Below are positions 1-6,324 of a stretch of 9,821 bases of DNA, one piece after another (within the stretch, counting starts at the first letter, position 1; every line of letters begins with the position of its first letter). The position numbers were made by a program, and so were the translations under genes. Under the pieces are notes generated by a model. That model was not told where the DNA came from. It ran no database searches and worked only from the letters and a program-made list of their open reading frames with translations. Source of the DNA: Chloroflexota bacterium (GTDB taxonomy: Bacteria; Chloroflexota; Anaerolineae; J102). The stretch covers positions 1-9,821 of the forward strand of contig JAADFV010000085.1 of NCBI GenBank assembly GCA_013152695.1. Direction: 5' to 3'.

Positions 1-14
1 CGTATTGCCTACTG

Positions 15-109
15 CGAAAATAGAACGCTGATGACGCAGATCGAAGGGATGACGCTGATCAGAAAGATAAAAATCTATGGACATCAGCACTATCTGCGTC
101 CTATTTTCG
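15..109. repeat. Nested imperfect inverted repeat
   Basis: The arms 15-23 plus 33-41 together are the exact reverse complement of 92-109, apart from a 9-base insertion (24-32) in the left arm. Inside lie a second pair, GCTGAT (54-59) with ATCAGC (83-88), and a third, AGAT (65-68) with ATCT (73-76). The whole could fold into a long hairpin in single strands. It sits just downstream of the minus-strand gene ending at 144, so it might help end that transcript, although no clean T-run follows. Its composition resembles dispersed intergenic repeats seen in many bacterial genomes; I cannot confirm copy number. Confidence 0.5.
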
Positions 110-125
110 TCCTTATTGGCGTGCA
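103..125 (+). repeat. Copy 1 of a 23-base intergenic repeat
   Basis: This 23-base stretch matches 2027-2049 at 19 of 23 positions, in the same orientation. Both copies contain the blocks ATTTTC and GGCGTGC, and both lie in non-coding DNA close to an inverted repeat. This suggests two decayed members of one dispersed repeat family, but two copies alone are weak evidence. Confidence 0.4.
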
Positions 126-143
126 GCCGCTCATGGTGTCCGT

Positions 144-1028
144 TCAATAATGATTCGAAAAGAACAACACCGCCACGGCAAATAAACCCCAGGCTAGGGC
201 CGAAATCAAGAGCGGTTTATCCTTGAAGATCAATTCATCAGGGGCACCCCCCAGCCCCTTGACATGGATCAAGTAAAGATAGCGGAAAAGAAAATACAGC
301 ACAAAGGGAATGGTCAACATCATCAAGTGATTGTCGGGCACATTTTTAGCCGAAAAAGTGTACAACGAGTAGGAAACGATGGTTGCGGCCGTAATGATGC
401 TCAATAGCTGGTCCAGAAAAGCAAGTGAATAGTCATCCAAAATTTGGCGATGGTTACCGGCCTCTGCCTGCAACGAGGATATCTCGTGACGGCGCTTTCC
501 GAGGGCGATAAGCAAGGCCAGCAGGGTCATACAAACATACAGCCATGGCGAAAAACGTTCGACGTTCACGACAACGGCCCCGGCCCCGACCCGCAGCACA
601 AAGCCGGCCGCCACAGTCAAAGCATCGATGATCACAATGTGCTTGAGATAAAACGAATATGCCACGTTTTGAGCAAAATATAGCAGTAAAATCACACCCA
701 ACCACTTATTCACGGCAAATGCGGCCGGTAGGGCCACTAGCAGCAATACGACCATGGCCACCCAGGCGACCTTGGGTTGCAAAAGACCGGCAGCCAGGGG
801 TCGATTTCGCTTGTCAGGGTGAAGTTTGTCCTTCTCGATATCGGCCAGATCATTGAGAATGTACACAGCACTGGAGACCAGTGAAAAAAGGACAAATGCA
901 GCCAGGGTTCGTAACAAAGGACCGGGCTGCACAAACTTGACATCGAACACCAGGGCGGCAAACACGACCGCATTTTTCGTCCACTGCCGGGGACGCATTG
1001 TTTTTATCAGAGCTCGCAAAGTAGACAT
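144..1028 (-). CDS. UbiA-family decaprenyl-phosphate phosphoribosyltransferase-like protein
   Basis: This is an integral membrane enzyme of 294 residues from the UbiA prenyltransferase superfamily. The closest recognised branch is 5-phosphoribosyl-1-diphosphate:polyprenyl-phosphate phosphoribosyltransferase (DPPR synthase, Rv3806c type), which moves phosphoribose from PRPP to a polyprenyl phosphate and feeds arabinan or other pentose-containing glycans. The first Asp-rich motif, N59-D60-x2-D63-x3-D67, is followed by H70-P71 and the RPLAAG block at 76-81; the HP and RPLAxG elements are typical of this branch. The second motif, YSFYLK with D135, lies near residues 124-135. About eight or nine hydrophobic helices are visible, and the length is normal. 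The ATG start gives the conserved MRPRQW region near residue 11; I see no strong ribosome site upstream. It is transcribed divergently from tlyA across an 87-base gap and is unlikely to be part of the BMC system. Confidence 0.85.
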   Translation of the reverse strand: MSTLRALIKTMRPRQWTKNAVVFAALVFDVKFVQPGPLLRTLAAFVLFSLVSSAVYILNDLADIEKDKLHPDKRNRPLAAGLLQPKVAWVAMVVLLLVALPAAFAVNKWLGVILLLYFAQNVAYSFYLKHIVIIDALTVAAGFVLRVGAGAVVVNVERFSPWLYVCMTLLALLIALGKRRHEISSLQAEAGNHRQILDDYSLAFLDQLLSIITAATIVSYSLYTFSAKNVPDNHLMMLTIPFVLYFLFRYLYLIHVKGLGGAPDELIFKDKPLLISALAWGLFAVAVLFFSNHY

Positions 1029-1115
1029 ATCGTTAAAATCGGGTTATGCTGGAGAGGTCATCGAACACAAACGTTCATCTTAGCCTGCAAATCCCGCTCG
1101 GTCAAATTCGGAAGT

Positions 1116-1876
1116 ATGAAAAAACAACGAATCGATCTTCTTCTGGTGCAGCGGGGCCTGTGTGAAAGCAGAGAACAGGCCCGCCGCCTGATCATGGCGG
1201 GCCGTCCTCGTGAATGACCGGCCGGTGAGCAAGGCAGGGACGCTGGTAGCGGAGCAAGCCGAAATCAGACTGAAGGAAAAGCCCAAATTTGTCAGCCGGG
1301 GCGGATATAAGCTGGAGGCAGCTTTGCAAGCCTTCGATATCCAGCCTCAAGGCTGGGTTTGTGCCGATTTTGGTGCTTCGACCGGTGGCTTTACGGATTG
1401 CTTACTGCAACATGGGGCGGCCAAAGTCTATGCGATTGATGTGGGCTATGGTCAAATTCACTGGCGTTTACGACAGGATGAACGGGTGATCGTGTTCGAA
1501 CGAACCAATGCCCGCTACCTCCAATCCCTACCTGAACCCATCCAGCTTACCACCATCGATGCTTCCTTCATTTCTTTGCGACACCTCTTGCCGGTGGCGG
1601 TGCGCCTGCTGGCTGAGGATGGGCACATCATCGCCCTGGTTAAACCGCAGTTCGAAGCAGGCCGCCGGCAGGTGGGCAAAGGGGGTGTGATTCGTGATGC
1701 ACGTGTCCACCGTCAGGTTTTATCGGAGATTATTGCCTGGGCTCAGGAACGGGAGTTGGGGCCAGGCCTCTCCCCTGCTTGGCCCCAAAGGCAATCGTGA
1801 ATTCTTGCTCTGGCTGCGCCCGGGCCACGCTGCCCAAACGAGTGAAACACTGCTCCAGGGCTTGCTTCGTAAATAG
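1116..1876 (+). pseudogene. tlyA: TlyA-family rRNA 2'-O-methyltransferase, broken by two frameshifts
   Basis: TlyA proteins add 2'-O-methyl groups to rRNA using S-adenosylmethionine. The N-terminal S4 RNA-binding domain starts at ATG 1116 (MKKQRIDLLLVQRG, then ESREQARRLIMAG) and runs into a stop at 1215-1217. The protein continues in the next frame from about 1204 (VLVND), through FVSRGGYKLEAAL, the SAM-binding block DFGASTGGFTD, DASFISL and the KPQFEAGR block, to a stop at 1798-1800. The C-terminal tail (SPLLGPKGN, EFLLWL) lies in the third frame and ends at 1876. The joins fall at about 1200-1210 and 1755-1775. Each needs one extra base removed or two missing bases restored. Together the parts make about 253 residues, the normal family length, and all the expected motifs survive. 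So this is either a very recent pseudogene or an otherwise intact gene with sequencing errors. The small pieces on their own should not be read as separate genes. Confidence 0.85.
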
Positions 1877-1896
1877 GATACAGATTGACATCAATG

Positions 1897-2014
1897 TAGA
1901 CCCGCAGCACAGTAGACCAGAAAACCTGTAGCCCAGAACACCAGGCCGGTTGGAGGCGGCGCCGTCTTTTCCCGGTTTACCGGTTTTCTGGGCTACAGGT
2001 CTACAGATGGTCTA
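1897..2014. repeat. Long interrupted inverted repeat (possible MITE-like element or RNA hairpin)
   Basis: A perfect 14-base inverted repeat pairs 1925-1938 (CCTGTAGCCCAGAA) with 1986-1999. Further out, GTAGACC at 1912-1918 matches GGTCTAC at 1998-2004, and TAGACC at 1897-1902 matches GGTCTA at 2009-2014. GTAGACC also occurs twice as a direct repeat in the left arm (1896-1902 and 1912-1918). The 47-base centre is GC-rich and can pair internally. It follows tlyA by about 20 bases. There is no T-run after the right arm, so it is not a standard + strand terminator. It could be a small non-autonomous element or a repeat that folds in RNA. Confidence 0.55.
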
Positions 2015-2026
2015 TGTGGACAGATC

Positions 2027-2049
2027 ATTTTCATCATTATCGGCGTGCG
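2027..2049 (+). repeat. Copy 2 of a 23-base intergenic repeat
   Basis: Matches 103-125 at 19 of 23 bases in the same orientation. It lies immediately to the right of the inverted repeat ending at 2014, just as copy 1 overlaps the right arm of the repeat at 15-109. Confidence 0.4.
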
Positions 2050-2307
2050 CTTTGCGCACAGTTCATCTGTTCCCAGAATAGCTGTGCCCGCTCCTCCTCT
2101 CTCGCCCCCCTTTCCCGGGGAAAATGCGACCTCACCAGTTCCCGAGCAGGCATTATTATGACTCACATTTTCTGCTCACTGCCTTAATTTCGTGTCAGTT
2201 ATCACAGTGCAAGCGCACGGGGAACATCTGCTGCGCCGGGTTTGGCCCGATCCCTATTCGGACAGATAAAAACACGGTCTCCACACGCACTTGCGCGGCG
2301 GGCGACT
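2050..2307. other. Non-coding spacer upstream of lepB
   Basis: No convincing gene is present. A 70-codon open frame (2124-2336) has no ribosome site and no recognisable protein character, and it runs into the promoter. The stretch is rich in C-runs, with a short near-palindrome TTTCCC-G-GGGAAA at 2111-2123. It may hold regulatory sites for the operon that begins at 2376, but none can be named. Confidence 0.4.
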
Positions 2308-2337
2308 TTGCTCCTAAGCATCGGCCAATGCTATAAT
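2308..2337 (+). promoter_or_regulatory. Sigma70-like promoter for lepB and probably the first BMC genes
   Basis: A perfect -10 box, TATAAT, lies at 2332-2337. A weak -35 candidate, TTGCTC, lies at 2308-2313 with an 18-base spacer. The start of transcription would be about 2344, on a small dyad GTTAC-G-GTAAC (2344-2354) that could be a repressor site. The leader before the GTG start at 2376 would be only about 30 bases. Because lepB, rpiB and deoC overlap, this promoter is expected to drive all three. Confidence 0.6.
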
Positions 2338-2375
2338 ACCTCGGTTACGGTAACTTTTTCTTCAAGGCATCCCTC

Positions 2376-2993
2376 GTGACAGATCTCGAAACCTTCACCC
2401 CACACCCTATACCCGACATCGAACCCACCCCGGTTCCACCCGCCGCCGAATCAGAGTCCTTGGGTGAACTCGTATGGGAGATCTTGCAAACACTGATCCT
2501 GGCGGGGCTCCTTATCGTCTTCTTCCGTAGCTTTGTCTTCCAAAACTACATTGTCGAAGGCAACAGCATGCTCGATACTCTGCTGCCTAACGAACGCTTG
2601 ATCGTTAGTCGCCTGAGCTACATTATTGGCGAACCTCAGCGGGGTGATATCATTGTCTTTCAATATCCGCGTGACCCGAACCGAGACTTTGTCAAGCGTA
2701 TCATCGGCATGCCTGGCGAGACCATCTCTATCCAAAACAACCATATCTTTATCGATGGCCAGCCTCTTCCCCCTGAACCTTATGTCCACTATCCCGAAAT
2801 GGCCTCACTCCCTCCGACCACTCTGGGAGACAACGAATATTTCGTCATGGGCGATAATCGACCCGGTTCTAGCGATTCTCGTAGTTGGGGGCCATTGGCA
2901 AAACGCTTCATTATTGGCAAAGCCTGGCTGGTCTACTTCCCCCTCAACCGCATCCACCTCATTCCTCACCCCAACATCGAACCTGGCACATGA
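2376..2993 (+). CDS. lepB: Signal peptidase I
   Basis: Membrane-anchored serine protease of 205 residues (S26 family) that removes signal peptides from exported proteins on the outer face of the cytoplasmic membrane. A Pro-rich cytosolic N-terminus (residues 7-24) is followed by a single membrane helix at about 35-50. The catalytic Ser64 lies in the EGNSM box and the general base Lys107 in the FVKRIIGMPGE box. The family box GDNRPGSSDSR starts at 159. All key residues are present and the length suits the one-helix type. The start is GTG; the next Met is Met65, inside the active-site box, so no later start is possible. A clear Shine-Dalgarno is lacking. Its last four bases overlap the start of the RpiB-like gene (ATGA), so a housekeeping secretion gene heads the microcompartment operon. 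No functional link between the two is obvious. Confidence 0.92.
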   Translation: MTDLETFTPHPIPDIEPTPVPPAAESESLGELVWEILQTLILAGLLIVFFRSFVFQNYIVEGNSMLDTLLPNERLIVSRLSYIIGEPQRGDIIVFQYPRDPNRDFVKRIIGMPGETISIQNNHIFIDGQPLPPEPYVHYPEMASLPPTTLGDNEYFVMGDNRPGSSDSRSWGPLAKRFIIGKAWLVYFPLNRIHLIPHPNIEPGT

Positions 2994-3694
2994 GTCCTAC
3001 CGAAGCTGAAGTGCGCAGCCTGGTGCGCCAAATCCTAACACGCCTGCAGGATGGCGAACACCAATCTTCCGCCTCACGCCTCATCGATGCGGACACCATC
3101 AATAAACTCCCTGCCGGGAGCAGCCTCGATATTCCTGCCAACGCCATCATCACTCCTCTGGCCCAGGATGCAGCGCGGGAGCGGCGTATTCGTCTCATCC
3201 CCGCCGGCACAGCGCTACCGGCTCAGCTTAGTGGGATCGGCAGCCGCAGTATTGCCATTGCCGCCGATCATGGGGGATTCAGTCTCAAAGAGGAACTCAA
3301 ACCTTTTTTGAGTGAATTGGGCTACGAAGTGGTTGATCTGGGCACAAACAGCAAGGAAAGCGTTGACTATCCCGACTACGCTTACGCCGCTGCCAGCCTG
3401 GTCTCACAAAAGAAATGCCTTGCAGCCATTATCGTCGATGGTGCGGGTATTGGCTCCTGTATCGCTGCCAACAAAGTACCGGGTGTGCGCGCCAGTATGT
3501 GCTATGACCTGAGTACAGCCAAGAACGCGCGCGAACACAATCATGCCAATGTACTCACCTTAGGCGCCGGACTCGTGGGCACCAACATCGCCAAACAGAT
3601 AGTCAAGACCTGGCTCGAGACCCCATGGGGGCCCGGTCGCCACGCGCGCCGCGTCGAAAAAATCATGGCGATTGAGCGCCGATTTAGCAAATGA
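2990..3694 (+). CDS. rpiB: BMC-associated RpiB/LacAB-family sugar-phosphate isomerase with encapsulation peptide
   Basis: Ribose-5-phosphate isomerase B family, 234 residues, about 80 longer than a standard RpiB because of an N-terminal extension. Residues 4-20 form an amphipathic helix (V8, L11, V12, I15, L16, L19) of encapsulation-peptide type. Residues 33-71 form a small module with a [10 protein letters not shown] block and an [18 protein letters not shown] block. The RpiB fold starts at about 86: D93-H94 in ADHGGF, the DYPDYA block at 126-131, the phosphate loop at 150-162 and H183 in REHNHANVL. Compared with Escherichia coli RpiB, the catalytic Cys66 position is Asp150 and the Thr68 position is Ala152, so the substrate or mechanism may differ from ribose 5-phosphate/ribulose 5-phosphate interconversion. 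The start at 2990 overlaps the lepB stop; a longer in-frame opening from 2885 would lie inside lepB and is not credible. The gene overlaps deoC by four bases. It probably acts inside the shell. Confidence 0.88.
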   Translation: MSPTEAEVRSLVRQILTRLQDGEHQSSASRLIDADTINKLPAGSSLDIPANAIITPLAQDAARERRIRLIPAGTALPAQLSGIGSRSIAIAADHGGFSLKEELKPFLSELGYEVVDLGTNSKESVDYPDYAYAAASLVSQKKCLAAIIVDGAGIGSCIAANKVPGVRASMCYDLSTAKNAREHNHANVLTLGAGLVGTNIAKQIVKTWLETPWGPGRHARRVEKIMAIERRFSK

Positions 3695-4560
3695 TGATCC
3701 AAAACTACACCCTCGAACAACTTGTCGACATCATCACCCGCGAGGTGATGGCCGCTTATCCTCCTCAGGATGCCTGCGCCGTCTGTGGTGCAGACTGCAA
3801 CGGCCAATGTATCGAAACCAATCCCGATGCCGCGCGCCAGATCATGGCGGCCGGGGCCAGTCGTTTCAGTGCCAAACTTGGTGCTAACAACATCGCTGCT
3901 GACCTGGCCAGCACGATCGACCATACCCTTCTCAAGCCGCAGGCAACGGAAGAGCAAATCCGGCAGCTCTGTGCGGAAGCACGCCAGTATGGCTTTGCCT
4001 CTGTTTGTGTCAATCCCACCTGGGTTCCTCTCAGTGCCGAACTCCTGCGTGGGGCCAAGCCGGTCGTGGCTACGGTCATCGGTTTTCCCCTTGGTGCCAC
4101 GCTTACCGAAGTCAAAGCATACGAAACCGAACGCTGCCTGGCTCTGGGTGCCTCTGAGTTCGACATGGTGATTAACATCGGCGAATTGAAAAGCAAACAC
4201 TATGACAGAGTCAAAGCTGACATTGCCGCGGTTGTCGCTGCTGCCAGAGGCCACATCGTCAAAGTCATCATCGAAACTGCTCTGCTCACTGATGAAGAGA
4301 AAGTAGAAGCCTGCGTACTCAGTAAAGCGGCCGGAGCCAGTTTCGTCAAGACGAGTACCGGTTTCAGCGGCGGTGGTGCTACAGTCGCCGATGTCGCCCT
4401 CATGCGTCGTATTGTCGGCGCCGATATGGGTGTCAAGGCCTCGGGCGGCATCCATAACGCTGAAGAAGCCAAGGCCATGATCAAGGCCGGCGCCACCCGA
4501 ATCGGCGCCAGTGCGGGCGTCAAAATCGTCCAGGGGGCGGCAAAAACTGCAGTCAACTGA
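3691..4560 (+). CDS. deoC: BMC-associated deoxyribose-phosphate aldolase with encapsulation peptide and Cys-rich linker
   Basis: Class I aldolase of 289 residues that cleaves 2-deoxyribose 5-phosphate to glyceraldehyde 3-phosphate and acetaldehyde by a Schiff base. The catalytic domain begins at about residue 72 ([10 protein letters not shown]), with SVCVNPTWV at 104-112, VIGFPLGA at 129-136 and EFDMVINIG at 156-164. The Schiff-base Lys220 is in VKTSTGF and the assisting Lys249 in GVKASGG; Asp158 is the likely proton relay. The roughly 70-residue N-terminal extension is foreign to housekeeping DeoC. Residues 6-23 form an amphipathic helix (L8, L11, V12, I15, V19) like an encapsulation peptide, followed by a cysteine cluster C29-x2-C32-x3-C36-x3-C40 that could bind a metal. 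Start choice: ATG 3691 overlaps the rpiB stop (ATGA); ATG 3694 is also possible and removes one residue. It is the likely aldehyde-producing (signature) enzyme of the compartment. Confidence 0.93.
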   Translation: MMIQNYTLEQLVDIITREVMAAYPPQDACAVCGADCNGQCIETNPDAARQIMAAGASRFSAKLGANNIAADLASTIDHTLLKPQATEEQIRQLCAEARQYGFASVCVNPTWVPLSAELLRGAKPVVATVIGFPLGATLTEVKAYETERCLALGASEFDMVINIGELKSKHYDRVKADIAAVVAAARGHIVKVIIETALLTDEEKVEACVLSKAAGASFVKTSTGFSGGGATVADVALMRRIVGADMGVKASGGIHNAEEAKAMIKAGATRIGASAGVKIVQGAAKTAVN

Positions 4561-4682
4561 GCCCCACCGCTTACCCCCAACAATCCACCAAAACAATACC
4601 CGGAACAAAATCCTGTAGATAGCCACCCTGGCCCGGTAAGGAAAACCAGACTCCCATCCAGTCATCTCCTTGCCCCCGTTTC

Positions 4683-4694
4683 ATTGTCGACAAT
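4683..4694. promoter_or_regulatory. Perfect 12-base palindrome upstream of the shell genes
   Basis: ATTGTCGACAAT is an exact palindrome, centred about 50 bases before the BMC-T start, in the only sizeable gap (4561-4739) inside the operon. It is a candidate operator. A weak promoter could overlap it (TTGTCG at 4684-4689, TATGGG at 4705-4710, spacing 15), but this is poor. No intrinsic terminator is seen in the gap. Confidence 0.35.
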
Positions 4695-4723
4695 TCTTTG
4701 CCGCTATGGGCGTCTCAGCGCCT

Positions 4724-4730
4724 AAAGGAA
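4724..4730 (+). promoter_or_regulatory. Ribosome binding site that sets the BMC-T start
   Basis: AAAGGAA lies about 9 bases before ATG 4740. This supports 4740 rather than the upstream in-frame ATG at 4698, whose 14 extra residues have no family support. Confidence 0.6.
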
Positions 4731-4739
4731 CATTCATTC

Positions 4740-5378
4740 ATGAGCATAGACCTCCGATCCTACGTCTTTCTCGATAGCCTGCAGCCCCAACATGCTGCCT
4801 TCTTGGGCACGGTCGCCCGTGGCTTCCTGCCTCTTGCAGGTGATGCCTCCCTCTGGGTGGAAATCTCCCCTGGTATCGAGATCAATCGCATTACCGATAT
4901 TGCTATCAAAGCCACCGGTGTCCGCCCTGGCATGCAGATCGTCGAGCGGCTGTACGGCCTCCTCGAAATCCATGCCCCTTCCCAGGGCGATGTGCGTGCA
5001 GCCGGCCAGGCAGTCCTGGATGCTCTCGGCCTCAAAGAAGAAGACCGTCTCAAACCGCAGGTTGTGTCCAGCCAGATCATCCGCAATGTCGATGGCCTGC
5101 AAGTACAGCTTATCAACCGCATGCGGCATGGGCACATGATCATCGCCGGACAGACCCTCTACGTCATGGAAGTTGCCCCGGCAGCCTATGCTGCCCTGGC
5201 GGCAAACGAGGCGGAAAAAGCAGCCAACATCAACATCCTCGAAGTACGCGCCTATGGCTCTTTTGGCCGCGTTTATCTCGGGGGCGAAGAACGCGACATC
5301 ATGGCTGGATACGGCGCTGCCGTTGCTGCTATCGAGAGCATCTCAGGCCGAACCCAACCCAGCTCTAAAAAAGAATAA
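4740..5378 (+). CDS. BMC-T trimeric shell protein, CsoS1D-like (double-layer type)
   Basis: Tandem-domain shell protein of 212 residues; three copies make one pseudohexameric tile. The sequence opens with [16 protein letters not shown], followed by [20 protein letters not shown], and the second half carries [17 protein letters not shown] and [10 protein letters not shown]. From memory this closely matches the Haliangium ochraceum BMC-T2/T3 type, whose trimers stack face to face to form a gated chamber. The E69-R70 pair in IVERLYG falls in the kind of place where CsoS1D has its Glu-Arg gate residues. There are no cysteines, so no Fe-S cluster. The start is fixed by the ribosome site at 4724-4730. 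It follows a 179-base gap after deoC and precedes BMC-H by 57 bases. It would let larger metabolites or cofactors such as CoA or NAD pass the shell (family knowledge). Confidence 0.9.
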   Translation: MSIDLRSYVFLDSLQPQHAAFLGTVARGFLPLAGDASLWVEISPGIEINRITDIAIKATGVRPGMQIVERLYGLLEIHAPSQGDVRAAGQAVLDALGLKEEDRLKPQVVSSQIIRNVDGLQVQLINRMRHGHMIIAGQTLYVMEVAPAAYAALAANEAEKAANINILEVRAYGSFGRVYLGGEERDIMAGYGAAVAAIESISGRTQPSSKKE

Positions 5379-5435
5379 TCCCCATCCCTGCCACCCTTTG
5401 TAACCCTCTCAAATTTACAGGAGAACATCCCTCTC

Positions 5436-5732
5436 ATGACTGATGCACTTGGAATGATCGAAACTAAAGGTTTTGCCGCCATGGTCGAAGCCTCTGACGC
5501 CATGGTCAAAGCTGCTCGCGTCGAACTGGTCAGCTACGAAAAAATCGGCGGCGGCTATGTTACCGCCATCGTCCGTGGCGATGTTGCTGCCGTCAAAGCT
5601 GCCCTCGAAGCCGGTGTTCGCGGCGCGGAGAAAGTTGGCGAAGTCGTTTCTGTCCACATCATCCCACGCCCTCACAACAATGTCGATGCTGTCCTTCCAT
5701 TGGGCCGACCAACCGAAAAAGACCAGGATTAG
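5436..5732 (+). CDS. BMC-H hexameric shell protein (PduA/EutM/CcmK type)
   Basis: Single-domain shell protein of 98 residues, normal for the family; it forms the hexamers that make up most of the shell facets. It starts [21 protein letters not shown], the standard BMC (Pfam 00936) opening. The central pore loop is K36-I-G-G-G, and the motif [15 protein letters not shown] follows. The C-terminus (IPRPHNN, then LPLGR) is typical of the PduA-like group. The small Gly-rich pore would admit small polar or negatively charged substrates such as sugar phosphates. AGGAG at 5419-5423 is a slightly distant ribosome site (12 bases). It is the only BMC-H in the window, so it is presumably the main tile, and a strong translation signal would be expected for it. 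Confidence 0.97.
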   Translation: MTDALGMIETKGFAAMVEASDAMVKAARVELVSYEKIGGGYVTAIVRGDVAAVKAALEAGVRGAEKVGEVVSVHIIPRPHNNVDAVLPLGRPTEKDQD

Positions 5733-5778
5733 CGCGCCGTAAGCTCCTAACCCTAATTCCCTTCCTAGAAGGTGAAGT

Positions 5779-6324
5779 ATGCAAAATCTCTGGCGTGACC
5801 TCCGTCCTGGCCCCAATGCTCCCGACCTCGTCTACGTTATCGTCGAAATCCCCAAAGGCTCCCGCAACAAATACGAATACAACAAAGAACACGGTGTGAT
5901 CAAACTCGACCGTGTCCTTTACTCCTCCGTATCCTATCCTGGCGATTACGGCCTCATCCCCCAAACATTCTGGGAAGATGGTGATCCTTTTGACATCCTT
6001 GTCATGATCAACCAACCCACATTCCCCGGCTGTATCATCGAAGCCAGGCCCATCGCCCTCTTCCGCATGGAAGACCGCGGTGAGTCGGATGACAAGGTGC
6101 TGGCCGTTCCCAGCCAGGACCCTCTTTTTGGCGGTTACCACGACATTGGCGATATTCCTCCCCACTTCCTGGCTGAAGTCCAGCATTTCTTCAGCGTTTA
6201 CAAAGACCTGGAGGAAGGGGGTCGGGTCAATCCCATTGGCTGGGAAAACGCTGCTGCTGCCAAAGAAGCAATCAGACGCGCCATGAAGATCTACCATGAT
6301 CGGTTTAGTCTGGGAGGACTTTGA
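5779..6324 (+). CDS. ppa: Family I soluble inorganic pyrophosphatase
   Basis: Cytosolic Mg2+-dependent enzyme of 181 residues that hydrolyses pyrophosphate to two phosphates. Nearly all the catalytic positions known from Escherichia coli PPase can be matched: E23, K31, E33, R45, Y57, D67, D69 and D72 (in WEDGDPFDILV), D99 and D104 with K106 (EDRGESDDK), and Y141-K142. A good ribosome site (AAGGTGA, 5769-5775) precedes the ATG. The next gene overlaps by one base (TGATG), so translation is probably coupled. It has no N-terminal helix extension and is therefore probably not packaged in the shell. Its place between shell genes suggests the pathway produces pyrophosphate, or that it is simply a housekeeping gene caught in the operon. 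Confidence 0.95.
   Translation: MQNLWRDLRPGPNAPDLVYVIVEIPKGSRNKYEYNKEHGVIKLDRVLYSSVSYPGDYGLIPQTFWEDGDPFDILVMINQPTFPGCIIEARPIALFRMEDRGESDDKVLAVPSQDPLFGGYHDIGDIPPHFLAEVQHFFSVYKDLEEGGRVNPIGWENAAAAKEAIRRAMKIYHDRFSLGGL
6312..6318 (+). promoter_or_regulatory. Ribosome binding site that sets the MBL hydrolase start
   Basis: GGGAGGA lies 5 bases before ATG 6324 but only 2 bases before an alternative TTG at 6321, so ATG 6324 is preferred. Confidence 0.65.

Noticed and set aside
1694..1876. Short separate gene after tlyA
   Set aside because: Its C-terminal half (SPLLGPKGN, EFLLWL) is the TlyA tail and its N-terminal half is tlyA read in a wrong frame, so it is a frameshifted part of tlyA.
2124..2336. 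70-codon open frame before lepB
   Set aside because: No ribosome site, no protein-like pattern, and it ends in the -10 box of the lepB promoter.
2885..2989. Longer N-terminus for the RpiB-like protein
   Set aside because: The 35 extra residues come from inside lepB read in another frame; the ATGA-overlap start at 2990 gives the expected encapsulation helix.
3541..4665. 374-codon open frame on the minus strand
   Set aside because: It lies wholly opposite the end of rpiB and all of deoC, both of which have clear family motifs. Its composition is that of an antisense shadow, and no domain is recognisable.
5659..6297. 212-codon open frame on the minus strand
   Set aside because: It is antisense to the well-supported pyrophosphatase gene and has no recognisable motifs.
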